Shown in pieces: positions 44,924 through 55,807 of a stretch of DNA of 64,000 nucleotides. This DNA is from Terebella lapidaria (lineage: Eukaryota; Annelida; Polychaeta; Terebellida; Terebellidae): NCBI GenBank assembly GCA_949152475.1, contig OX424570.1, positions 25,044,694-25,108,693 on the forward strand. Reading direction: 5' to 3'. The position numbers and the translations under genes were made by a program. Below the pieces are notes generated by a model. It had not been told where the DNA came from. It saw only the letters and a list, made by a program, of their open reading frames with translations, and searched no databases. Every line of letters begins with the position of its first letter. The stretch's first letter is position 1.

Positions 44924-47773
44924 TCATTCTGGATTCACAACCGATCGCTTGAGGTTTGTTAGTGCAACACATGTCTTAACTGCTGGTGTGATCAAGTCCA
45001 ACTGGCTGATTGGGGTGACACCATTCAAATACGAGTAGTCTCTCAATCGTCCAATCACTCTCTCCACATGTATACGCGAATGTGCAATGTTTTTGTTTGA
45101 ACTGTTTTCGGCATCGGTGAAAGGCTTCCCGCCTTTTACAAAAGGGGGAATGATCAGTTCGACACCATGCTCCAGCAACTCTCCTTGAACTCGGAAGCCT
45201 TTATCGGCCATGCATTTGTCCCCGACAGAAAATTTTTGCAATATTCCAGACTGCAAGAAGATTTCTTTGTCAGACATATTGCCTCCAGCAGCACATGATA
45301 TGTATGATATTGAACCACCTGGGGTACAAGCCAGAAGGAACTTAGATGTAGGTCGGTTCTTGTATGTCGAGAAGACTTGGCTATTTGCTTCAACATGTGA
45401 AGGTCGTTCAGCTGGGATCTCGAAACAGTCAACAACTGCTGTGATGCCATCCCATTTTTTGAAACAAGACGGATAGCACAACTTGATTTCTTCCCTCGAA
45501 GGCCAGTAAATCAGACCTGACAGTTCCAAACTGAGCATAGGTATCCAAGTGGATAGCAATATAGACACCGTGCTCGTTGACACACTGAACAGAAAGGCCA
45601 GATATTCGCCAGACAAATTCAGTTTCAACTTCATGAGACACATCAGTAGTTCATTCTCTATACTGAGTGCACGTAACCCACATTTCTTTCTCTCAGGAGC
45701 ACCTTCTTTGTCTCCTTTACCATCCCAGTAGTTCATTGTTTCTGCGGCAGGGCGCACTTCATCAAGCACCCACTGGAACATGGCGTAGCTTGGTAATCCT
45801 GTATGCAAGGTGACAAGTGTATCACTGTGTTTGATTCGGTTGATGTCCAACGAAGGTTTCTGTACTTCATGATCGTCCACTTGCTTCTGTAATACGCGAA
45901 TTCTCTGCTGGTTTTCATTCCGCTGCCGAGTACGTAGATCTGCCTTCTTTTTGAGTGTCTGCACCTCACGTTCCAGCGCTGTTACCTTGGCCTCCAGCTC
46001 TCTGATCCTTTTCTGGCACCTCTTTTTCATGCATTTTTTCTTGGTAGGTTTGCAGGCAGATGTACTGGTGTCCATTGGTGTTCTGGAAGATGCGGCGGAG
46101 ACTTCTGGCATGTTGTTTTGATCATCAGAAGGCATTGGGGCCACATACGGTAGTTGTGAAAATCACCAACCAGTTGACACATTTCAGTTCCTGCTTCCAA
46201 CTCAGTCACCAGGTTCACAGATTCTCCAGAAGTTTTAGTAACTCCATGTGGTTTTCGTCCTTCGATTGGAATGCCATGTGTGAAAAATGCCAGAACTTCC
46301 AAACATTTTCCAATGGGAATGATATTCAGCACGAGATCGATCAGACTCCTCGCCACAGTTTTTTCCAGCCTCATACATACTGATGAGAATCCAGAAGAAC
46401 AGTCGAGATGCCCCACGTACTTTTCGAAAAGATGTTTCAAGTCCTGCTGTTGGGCGTGTTCACACAGTTCAGACAAGACTTCACACACGATTTCCTCATC
46501 AATCTTCTGAAGGTCATCTCTCACCTCAGATACGGTGCGTGCCCATGATGGGTAGGAACGAAGGTGCATAGTTGGAGCGCGGTTGTTGTGTAGAGGCTTG
46601 CCATACCTGGAACATAATTTCAAAAAATGCATTCACACATACCAAACAATAAAGTGAACATTTAACAAACACATCACTATTCTAACATGACATTCACCAG
46701 TTTATTGACATATCAGCTGAATGTTAATGAAATCATGTAGGCTCATCTTACCGGAAATGATTGCTGCAAACACGAGTATTTCCCGACACAGTGTATCCAG
46801 GTCGCTGTAGCTTGGTCTCCCACTTCTGGTGATCTTGTGGGTTCGGTTTGTGGAATTTCAGCTCGGACACATGTGGCAGTACAATCCACCTGTGAGATTA
46901 AACACACACACATCAAAAAACAACATTGAAAACTAATATATCGGTACATTTATACGATATAGTTGCATTTGTAGTGCATAACTACTTCCATATATATAGG
47001 GCTATATAGTGCTAGCGCATAATTTCATTTATGCATATGTCTATATTGAACTGTTACTGCATGGGTTATATATCTATATCACAAACATAACACTAGACCT
47101 TCGACATTGTGGAAAGGGCTGTGTCTGACCATTCAACAAGTTCAATCTGACATTGACCAGTGTTGGCCTGGGGGAAGCTGGGGGGAGGGGGTGTGGCAAG
47201 CTACGATTCATTTCAGGGTATGCCAAAGTCACCAGCCCACAGCCCAAGACTGGTAAAAAACATCCTGGGCTGGTAATAATAACAGTTTCACTGGCCCAGG
47301 TGGCCGGAAAGTTTTCATCAGCAAAAATATCATATCTCTAGTAAAATAAATTCTTAATATAGTAAAATATTTCATTTGTCAGTAATATATTATTCAACCA
47401 GATCTTGGATCTTCAAATCATGAGAATGATACGCCTCAGCTTGAGGCTGGGGGGAAGTAAGACGGCTGATTGGAAATAAATGATATATGCACAATTCAAG
47501 CTGACAATGTCAATTTATTTGCTTAATATACTACAACGTATCTACATATCGCCATGCATATCTCAATTCCACTATTTTGTTGGGTGTGACTTATGAATTC
47601 TGGGCCAGTAAAAATTGCTCTGGGCTGGTAATATCGAAATGTTTACTGGTCCAATGGACCAGTAATTTTTTTCCCACTTTGGCATACCCTGATTCATTTA
47701 TTCATAGTCACACTCACTTGTTTTTATATCTTCGGTCATTGGAACAAGAAGCAACACCGCATCTGCTTGACAT
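44924..47773 (-). CDS. THAP / DDE_Tnp_4 transposase, apparently intact
   Basis: Four exons on the minus strand: 47773-47718, 46889-46752, 46606-46167 and 46104-44924. The total is 1815 nt, 604 residues plus stop, all phases consistent. Residues 5-63 form a THAP C2CH finger (RCGVASCSN; FHKPNP; VCSNHF). Residues ~243-293 are a basic coiled coil. Residues ~356-398 fit the HTH of DDE_Tnp_4 transposases (LSGEYLAFLFSVSTSTVSIL). The catalytic triad is placed at D437 (AVVDCFEIP), D512 (MADKGF) and E559 (HVERVIGRLR). The THAP finger should bind the terminal repeats and the DDE domain cut and join DNA. The third intron is only 62 bp and is the least certain point. The first intron contains a nested hAT-like MITE. 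All catalytic residues are present, so this copy could be active. Confidence 0.88.
47214..47691. mobile_element. hAT-like MITE nested in a transposase intron
   Basis: The inverted ends CAGGGTATGCCAAAGT are perfect for 16 bases. The 8-bp flanks ATTCATTT (47206-47213 and 47692-47699) are identical. CAGGG ends plus an 8-bp duplication are hallmarks of hAT elements. The 478-bp interior has several 'agcccaagactggta' / 'ctgggctggtaat' repeats and no transposase, so it is non-autonomous. Confidence 0.92.
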
Positions 47774-47859
47774 GTTTGAACAAGTTTAACACAATAAATT
47801 ATCTGCGGTAATACTACTTCAGTGGGTTTTATAATCGACTTCGCGAAAACCATAATATT

Positions 47860-47932
47860 GCCTCGGAAGTGAACACATATCCTCCCACAATGCATTGCGC
47901 GCCGGCTGCACGCAGTGACCTCGAATCGGTCT
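47860..47932 (-). repeat. Right terminal inverted repeat of the ISL2EU-type element
   Basis: Complement of the left repeat at 41039-41115. 'cccacaatgcattgcgcgcc' again resembles a ZNF143-type promoter site and lies about 115 bp upstream of the transposase start codon. Confidence 0.7.
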
Positions 47933-47934
47933 AT

Positions 47935-48984
47935 TCTTTTGAGGAATGTGTTGCTTTCGAATTTGGATGTGAAATAAGGTTTGTATGAAATACCGTATTA
48001 GTTATGAACTGGTTTCAAATAAATCGGTATTGTTGGATGTGTGAACAGGCCCTGTGGTGTCCAGATTTCACGGTAAAGGTTCGAAAGAAAGAAATCTTAT
48101 GAGCGATAATAGGGTGTTGGACTCTGAACTTCGCATGCCTCTGTCAGTCAATGATGAGTCAGATCAAGTGAGCGAAAGTCACGAGTCCGGAGCAAATGTA
48201 GGATAAAGTGTCAATCTGGGAAATGTGGGTGTGACCAATCAGTATTCAGTACCATGCTATCCTCATCGCGTGACTAGTTTTTAACAAATCACAGGGCCCG
48301 GCCAGAGCACTCGGTAGGAATTTTCGGAAAGGAGTACCATACCCCTTGGTCTCGAAAAAAGGGGGTAAATTAGAAAATTTATGGGTAAATTTTCGCTGTA
48401 CCCCTTGGCTTAGAAAAAAGAGGGGTAGGTTCTGAAATTCATGTAGAATTTTGTAATACAAATAACAGGGAATAGAGCATTAGAACACACGTGTGGCGTC
48501 AGTACACCATGTCCATGTCACCGAATAGGCTACAGCCAGGTCAATGAAGTATTATATACATGGACGTCTTATTAAGTGGTTTGACAAGTATTTTCACAGA
48601 AGAAAATATACTTCTGAACAAGTGAAAGTGAAACAGATTTCGGGAGCTCGGCTGTTTTTCGTACAAACACATCGACAATGCTGTCTGTCATTCATGATGT
48701 GGGCCAAGTTTTCCCCGAAAATTATCGCGATTGAGGCGACACCTAGCGAATATAGCATACTGAATTTGTTTGATTCGCCAGGTCGCGCTGCATGTATGGT
48801 CTTGTGCACCGCTTTTGATGACGTAGGCACAAAGTTTGTTTTCAGTGGCGAAAATAAAGTTTCATGGCTATTTCTTTGTTATTTTCCCGATGCGTAGCGT
48901 ACGCACTCACATATAAATCTTTGCGTGAAATGACATAAGATGTGCGTAATTACGCATTCTCCTACGCTATCGAGTGCACTGCCG
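47935..48984. other. Spacer between the transposon and the RecQ block
   Basis: No gene recognised. The words 'taccccttgg.ct' and 'gaaaaaa.gggg' are repeated at about 48345 and 48400. A 117-codon open frame at 48544-48897 shows no domain. Confidence 0.4.
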
Positions 48985-49397
48985 GCTAACCCTGAAGGAC
49001 GAAGACGGCTCTAGCCGTCTTCAGTCCTGATGGCACACGGAAATAACTGATGTGACGGCGAAAGGGTGCTTCGCTAACAAGTTCAGATCGACCACAAATA
49101 AACATATAATCAACTTTTGGAAGGTTAAGGACAGTTCTACTGAAGTAAACGTACCAGCCTTATATCAAATATTCGTCCTGCCATACCTCCGTTCCTGGGT
49201 TATCCTACAACTTTGCCCAGCAAACAAAATTCAAGTTTCTCACCATTCTGGAAGAGCTCAGAATGACCGTAATGCGCATGCGCAAAGCTGGGCTCTGGCT
49301 GGCGACAAGAAATTATCTATGCGGTATTTTTTTGCGGCGCAATAAATCGTACATTTATTGTTCGTTGAATTTATATCAATAAAGTTTGCTTTTGATT
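48985..49397 (+). repeat. Left ~410-bp inverted repeat flanking the RecQ exons
   Basis: Nearly identical to the complement of 50786-51200. It begins with the perfect hairpin GAAGACGGCT-CT-AGCCGTCTTC (48999-49021) and ends with two AATAAA-like words (about 49342 and 49379). The 97-codon frame inside is conserved in both copies only because the DNA is. Confidence 0.85.
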
Positions 49398-49578
49398 TAC
49401 TGTGTTCACACCACTCGCAACAACAAAACAGCATCAACATGATCAATAAACAACATAAACACTTTAATTATTACTTCATCAAGTTTAGAAATAATTATCG
49501 CAATTTTGACAATCACATGGGATCCAGGATTGCTAATGATCTCTGATCATCCATAACCACGTTAGGTCAGTGTGAACA

Positions 49579-50633
49579 TTGGACATGACATCATCAATTG
49601 GGACGTGCTTGTCAAAGATGTCGTCGTTTCGAAATGCTGTGCGCGCCGTTCGTGAGGATGTACACATGGGGTTTTCTTTGAAAGACAAACAGATAGAGGC
49701 TCTGCAGCACCTTTGCTCTGGCTCCAGCACATTTGCCATACTTCCCACAGGCTATGGAAAAAGTGTCATTTACATAATTCAGCCACTAATTATGGATAAG
49801 GTATAGATGTACTAGAACTAGATATTGCTGAAATCAAATTATTTCATTTGAAAATCATAACTAGATTGAGATATGTCATGTGAGGAATGTCATGTATCAT
49901 GTGTATTGAAGTAATGAAATGAATTTAAAAAATGAAATGATATAATGAGTGGAAAACAAATAGAGTGTATACTTGATAAATATAATATTCGAGAATAAAT
50001 AAAGTGAGTAATGAAAATAAATAAATTATGTAAGACTAATTTATCTGAATTACACTTTCAATAGATGCAACCAGACGTCGACCATATCAGTTTGGTTGTC
50101 ATGCCACTGGTCAGTCTGATTCGGGATCAAGTGGCAAAAATGAAGGACATGGGTATTGCATGTGGAGCTATATTTCACAGAGATGAGATGGACCCGGTGG
50201 AAATTGAGGGTCTGTTTTCTTCATAACCCAACAACTTTTCCAAATTTGTATGAATATAACTGTATTAGATGTTTTAAATGTAAATCATGGGTTACATGAA
50301 TATTTGACTAAATCATACCGCGAATTAACATGATACTGGAAAACTTCACGCACATGTAGTATATATTTGGTTCATTTATTATTAATTGTATATTAATAAA
50401 CATGACGTAGTTGTGCGAAGTTTATTCTACGTAAACCATGCATTTAAAAAAAAACTATATATATGTGCATTCACATATATAAAGAAAAGAAAGAAGAAAG
50501 TCGTACTGACCACACCAGAAGCCATTACTCAGCATGCTCAGTCAAACTGGATGACCACAGTCAAAGGTTTCAGGAAAAGAATCAGCTTGTATGCGCTCGA
50601 TGAAGTGCATTGTATGGTTCAATGGTGAATACT
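49579..50633 (+). pseudogene. RecQ-type DNA helicase, N-terminal exons only
   Basis: Three exons: 49579-49802, 50065-50209 and one ending at about 50628. They encode helicase motif 0/I (SLKDKQIEALQ; LPTGYGKS Walker A), motif Ia (VVMPLVSLIRDQV) and motif II (DEVHCMVQW, the RecQ form of DEAH). These are the first half of the first helicase lobe. RecQ enzymes unwind DNA 3' to 5'. The frame is open in all three exons and the donors are good, but no exons for motifs III-VI or the RecQ-Ct domain were found downstream to 54.8 kb. It is either a truncated copy or a short element-borne piece. The acceptor of the third exon (between about 50475 and 50500) is uncertain. Confidence 0.78.
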
Positions 50634-50785
50634 GTAATGTAAATATGTATTCTATCACATATGACATGAAATGTTAGTTTACATCATGTTTTATTGCATT
50701 CAGAATCACGTTTCCATATATGGGAGTGTTGGTAATATCAAGGAAAAATACAGCAATGTATTGTGCATGAATATCCAAATGATCA

Positions 50786-51200
50786 TTCAAAAGCACACTT
50801 TATTGATATAAATTCAAGGAACAATAAAAGTACGATTTATTGCGCCGCAAAAAATACCGCATAGATAATTTCTTGTCGCCAGCCAGAGCCCAGCTTTGCG
50901 CATGCGCATTACGGTCATTCTGAGCTCTTCCAGAATGGTGAGAAACTTGAATTTTGTTTGCTGGGCAAAGTTGTAGGACAACCCAGGAATGGAGGTATGG
51001 CAGGACGAATATTTGATATAAGGCCGGTACGTTTACTTCAGTAGAACCGGCCTTAACCTTCCAAAAGTTGATTATATGTTTATTTGTGGTCGATCTGAAC
51101 TTGTTAGCGAAGCACCCTTTCGCCGTCACATCAGTTATTTCCGTGTGCCATCAGGACTGAAGACGGCTCTAGCCGTCTTCGTCCTTCAGGGCTAGGCCCG
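50786..51200 (-). repeat. Right ~410-bp inverted repeat flanking the RecQ exons
   Basis: Complement of 48985-49397, with a short insertion giving 'gccggccttaacc' at about 51045. The hairpin lies at 51158-51180. High identity between the arms implies recent origin or gene conversion. Confidence 0.85.
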
Positions 51201-54200
51201 GCTGACAGGGGAGCACATGTACAATTTAGTGGGCAATCATTTTTCTCTATGATAATCAATGACAATGATGAGTTTATCAGTGGCACAAAATGATAAATAC
51301 AGATAAAAAGAACATCTGTGTGTAATAAAGAACACTTTTCTATCATATCCAATTGTCATTCCGGATCCTAAATATGGGAAATTAGTTGGGAATACAATTG
51401 CCCATGTTATTGTACATCCTAGTCATCACGGGCTGTCTCAGATTGTTGGGTTTGCGGCGCCGGCCGCCAAGGCATGCCACTGCCGGTGTATACCAAACAA
51501 CAGAAATACCTAGCAACCGAAGTGTGACCAGTTATGACAGCCGCAGCGGTGTAGCCTCTGAGTTGTGTTACCAGGTTATGTTTTTGCTGGCTGTTGCTTG
51601 GTTTCAACCAAGTGGTGACAGGAGTTTGTGTATTTGTCTAATTGAATCATCATGAATTTATTAACACAAAATCAGAAGGTGCCTTCTCGCTAAATTTGCT
51701 CAGAAATATGTCATTCGTTTCTGCAAATTAAACAGAAGTTCATATGACTAGTTCTATCCAAAAAACTAACCTGTGGCTGTAACTTTATAGAATGATTGCC
51801 AAATATTGTATTAAAGTGCTTGTTCATTATATTTTTGTAAATCAAGACAGGAAACAACATTTTATTTGACCGAGTTTGTCATAGCAAAGCAGCAGAACTT
51901 GTCAAAGCTGCCATGATCTGATGATGTCATAACACGGGCCCCGGAATCAGGATACATGTGGAAAATATGGTGTCCGTAAAGGGGTCAGTTAAAAATATAT
52001 ACAAATAACATAAACAGAAAAGAAAGAATAGTTTTGTCATCAATTAATTAAATTACATCTGACACCCTAAAGAAAACTTTACAAATATCCAGCACATTGT
52101 GGAAAGAAAATTGAGTCTAGTTGAACGATGTCCTGTAGAATATCCTGAGATCTCATTTGCCAAGTTTGAAGCAGAATGAGAATGACACCTGGAACTATTG
52201 TACAGCTGGCGCTCAACAGTCTCATGTGGGAACACTTTTTCCATATCATTGTATCAAAGATAAGTTTGCTGCTTCATTCCAAGACAAATGTCATCACTTT
52301 GTAATGTATAAAAAAAAAAAACATCTCATAACCATGATAACCATGCATAGTGTCACATATTTTATAAGATTTGATTCCATAATCTATAATTCAGGCCAAG
52401 TTTAGTTTTTGTCGAAACAGTGATAAGGAAAAACTTGTTCCACATGAGACACTTGTGCGCCAAGTCTAATATTCCCAGTCTTTGTCCACCGGCCACGGGC
52501 ATGGGCCAGTTTGCAAACAATTAGCCTGTAAACATACCTTGTCATGATTATGCGATACCGCACAGCCAAAATGTGGTCAAAAGCCAGTCACACTTGGGCT
52601 GTGTGTTATTTCTGGTTTTTAGGTGGGCGGCCGCATGCCTTGGCGACCGGATCCTGCGTTGTCCAGATCACCTACTTTATGTATTGTGGGCCTAGACGAA
52701 CAATATTGTTGTTTTCTGATGGGCAAAGCCCCAAAGACGGAATACCTCCTGTGTCAAAATTCTGCTGAATTTCTGACCAAAAAAAGTCAGAACTTCGAGT
52801 CTGCTCCAACTGGCTAAAAATCAGGAATGGTACTCACATTCTTGGTGGGAGGGGTCTAACTATGTCAATACTTCCTGAATCCAACAAAATATCCGCTTGT
52901 TATTTCATATAGGTATCAGATCCTGAGAGTTTTGACACGAATCATGCGGGTCAACCACACTTGTATTATTCTGAGTCAACTAGAGTGTATCCCAGCCGCC
53001 AATCAAAACGTCTGTACACGAATAAAATATAGAAGCTGGGGAAATCGTTTATGTGTCAATAAACGCAGAACTTCTTCCCACACTGTATGGTAATAGTACT
53101 TTGCTGATTTGTCAAATACTGTGTACTCGCCAGTCGCCATGGATTCGGGCAAACCTATTGATTTGTATCCATCGCCATGTCGTTTCCTTCCAAATAACAC
53201 ACACCTTTAATCCTAATACTAGTAATGCTGACGCGCCTAGTTGCCTCCGAATAATACGAGTATGCTCAACCCTTGTGAAAATGGTCCTATTGCCAAACTG
53301 ACCAGTTGCAGCTGAGCAAAAACTTCGCTGAAGTCAAGCTAACCAATCACAAACTTCGCTGTACTACAGCTGTACGCAGGTCAGGGGGATCTGCAGTTGT
53401 CAAAACTCATGTCCACACTGAAAGTTGCAGGTGCCCAGCTCATGTTAACTTTATCAAAGATGGCAAAAGATGGTGATCTGGGGGAACTGCATCTTTAAAA
53501 TTTGCCAGCCCGACAAGACATTAGGTGGTCCAGGACTGAAGGGTCAGCAGTAAATCCTATTCCTGATTGTTGACCCCCCCCCCCCCCCCACCTCCCCCTT
53601 CCCCGGGGAGATAAATCTTACCCATAAATCAACTCACCGATCAGCCAGAACTAGATATGTGCATCTCTACATTTGCTTGCCTGTTCAAATAAGACAGCCA
53701 CCTGACGTATTGGCATCACGTAAGCTTCTCACATCATGCAAGTTGATGCTGGCATCATATTACCAGTAATCACACTGATTTGCGAAATCGGTACTGCATC
53801 ACATCTAATATATGTGACTGACCTCGTCTTCTTGACCATGCTCCATAGCCCTCTGCTATATACATGACATACCAGTACATGTATTACTGTAAACCTAGAA
53901 ATTATTAGTGTCCATTTATTCAGCGTTTTGAAACAATTCGCTAATATTTATTTACGCTAAGTAATGAAATACCTGTTTGCTTTTCTGTTTCTGTCATCCA
54001 CTCGCTCACAGAAATGGCTGCAAATAGGTTTACAAATAGGTAAAATCGTAAACTTAATGGACGCTAATATTTCTGGGTTACAGTAAATGCTTTGCTGTGA
54101 CGTCACACTGGACAGCGAATCAGTTTATAATGTCTAGTGTTTCTTGATTCTTTTGTGATTCCACTGGGAATTTTGCCATCCATTATGCATGTTATGGCGT

Positions 54201-54868
54201 CATTGATAGAGAAGGATTACGTTATGACGTCACTTGCAAAGCATCTGTATGACAACCTTTGATCATTCTACATGTCTAAAGAACATTATTATACAGATTT
54301 TCACCTGATCAAATTCTCAATTTTGCACTTGGCCTTACGTATTCACAGTGAAGAATTTCCAACTGATTTTTACATTCCAGTCCTTGTGTATTTCTGCGTA
54401 TCGTATATATATGGTGATTTGGGTATACCTTGAAGGAGATAAACAATCATTCGCAGCTGTCGCACAATATCCCACAATACATGCTTGCATCTAATAAATT
54501 GAGCCATAGATACTATGTATGCAGACAAGTAGAGCCCTTGGGGGTTAATCAGCCACTGAACAGAATTTCTGCTAACGTGTTTGTTTGAAATTCCAATCTG
54601 TATGAACACAGGTCAACACGAATGACCAACAAAATATCGAGACAATAACTTGTGAAGGATAGCTGATTTTTATTTAACAATTAAATATGCGGTGCTTCCC
54701 GAAGAAGTGTATTCCTGTCGGACCTGTCCGATGTCAGTTTCTTCACTGTGCTTGTGAGATATATATATATATAAATATATGATTATTGCCGCCATGATCC
54801 AAACTGAAATGATCTGAATACTGATATTTGAATTGTTGTTTGCAGGTAGTGAACGTCTTTCCATCACC
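51201..54868. other. Gene-free stretch upstream of the glycosyltransferase
   Basis: I looked for the remaining RecQ exons and saw none. The frame at about 52074-52168 (IQHIVERKLSLVERCPVEY, then PEISFAKFEAE, stop) looks protein-like but unassigned. 'gcatgccttggcg.ccgg' near 52634 is inverted near 51463. C runs lie at about 53575-53590. An acceptor (tttgcag at about 54839-54845) precedes the next gene, so an upstream non-coding exon is likely. Confidence 0.4.
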
Positions 54869-55807
54869 ATGTTGTCCCTTACTCGTCCCAAGATGGAGCC
54901 ACGGACTAAAGTACAGCTGGTAGTCGGCACTGGCGTCGTTTTTCTCCTTCTGATGATGATTATCGTTCTGAAGCCACTGAGCAAGGAGAGTGAACTATTC
55001 GACACGATGTACATCAAAGAAAACAAGAACTATGCAGCCGAGAAGTTTCCCAAAGTAGTGCATCAGATCTGGTTCAATTATAAGAACAGCCCAGACCCGC
55101 CCGCGGAGTGGAGAGCTGCATCGGAGGCTACGAAAAAACTCAACCCAGGTTACGAGTTTAAAGTCTGGACGGACACCGGTGTACATGATATGTTTGAAAA
55201 ACACTTCCCGTGGTTTCTCGAAACGTTTTACAGCTACGAATACAACATCGAGCGGGTCGACGCTGCCAAGTATTTCATCATGCAGAAGCATGGAGGAGTT
55301 TACCTCGACTGGGATGAAATCGGACATATTTCTTTCGACGAAGTCATCGAGAAGCACGATCTATATAAGAAAGAATGCATGCTCCCGGCGGGAACCCCAA
55401 GTGGAGTCACAAACTACGTGATGATCTGCAAGAAACAGTCGCCGTTCTTCACGTACATGACGGCGCGTATGCGTTACTACCACGGATGGTACGGCATTCC
55501 CTACGCGACCGTAATGTGGAGTACAGGGCCGCGATTTGTCTCCGCCCGGTACTCCGAGTACAAAAACAAGGACGCGATCTACGTCCTCCCTGGGCCGATC
55601 GTCAAGGAGTACTTCGAGTGCCTGTTCGGCCAGAGTTGGTTCAGCTGGGATGGTTACATCATCCACACCGTGTCGTACCCGTTCATCCGCCTTGGGGTCC
55701 CATGGAAGTGGATTGTCATTTTCCCGGTTTTGGTAATCGCTCTGGTGCTAGTTTTCGTGTTCTGTAGACGTCGCCGTAAGATGCTGCTTGATCAGTCAAA
55801 AATCTGA
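54869..55807 (+). CDS. Membrane-anchored DXD-motif glycosyltransferase
   Basis: 312 codons in one exon, starting at the ATG after a splice acceptor at 54845; an earlier in-frame ATG at 54833 would lie in the intron. Residues ~16-34 are a transmembrane anchor. PKVVHQIWFNYKN and the following W...NPGYEFKVW fit the start of the 'glycosyltransferase sugar-binding region containing DXD motif' family (relatives of Och1 and MIPC mannosyltransferases). RVDAAKYFIMQKHGGVYLDWD carries the metal/sugar-nucleotide site, here DWD at 147-149. A second hydrophobic segment (~281-302) is followed by RRRRK, giving two membrane spans with a luminal catalytic region. Probably acts in Golgi glycan or glycolipid synthesis; donor and acceptor are unknown. 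Confidence 0.88.
   Translation: MLSLTRPKMEPRTKVQLVVGTGVVFLLLMMIIVLKPLSKESELFDTMYIKENKNYAAEKFPKVVHQIWFNYKNSPDPPAEWRAASEATKKLNPGYEFKVWTDTGVHDMFEKHFPWFLETFYSYEYNIERVDAAKYFIMQKHGGVYLDWDEIGHISFDEVIEKHDLYKKECMLPAGTPSGVTNYVMICKKQSPFFTYMTARMRYYHGWYGIPYATVMWSTGPRFVSARYSEYKNKDAIYVLPGPIVKEYFECLFGQSWFSWDGYIIHTVSYPFIRLGVPWKWIVIFPVLVIALVLVFVFCRRRRKMLLDQSKI

Larger units (their letters stand above)
41037..47934. mobile_element. ISL2EU-type two-gene DNA transposon (~6.9 kb)
   Basis: The left end 'agaccgatccg' (from about 41039) and the right end, read in complement (47932 inward), share AGACCGAT, 'aggtcac.gcg', 'gcgcgca.tgcatt.tggg' and 'gtgttcac' in order over about 70 bp, with one 14-base gap. AT lies directly outside both ends and may be a 2-bp target duplication. 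Inside are two convergent genes: SWIM-YqaJ nuclease (+) and THAP-DDE transposase (-). Pairing of a DDE transposase of the DDE_Tnp_4 type with a YqaJ nuclease is what I recall of ISL2EU elements in the PIF/Harbinger-related group. Two smaller elements are nested in its introns. Confidence 0.75.

Noticed and set aside
48999..49080. Hammerhead-like ribozyme in the inverted repeat (CTGATG and GAAA words next to a hairpin)
   Set aside because: The core does not read CUGAUGA, and no stem directly joins it to GAAA; the spacing does not fit.
52053..52405. Possible missing RecQ exons downstream
   Set aside because: Protein-like short frame at 52074-52168, but no helicase motif III-VI pattern.
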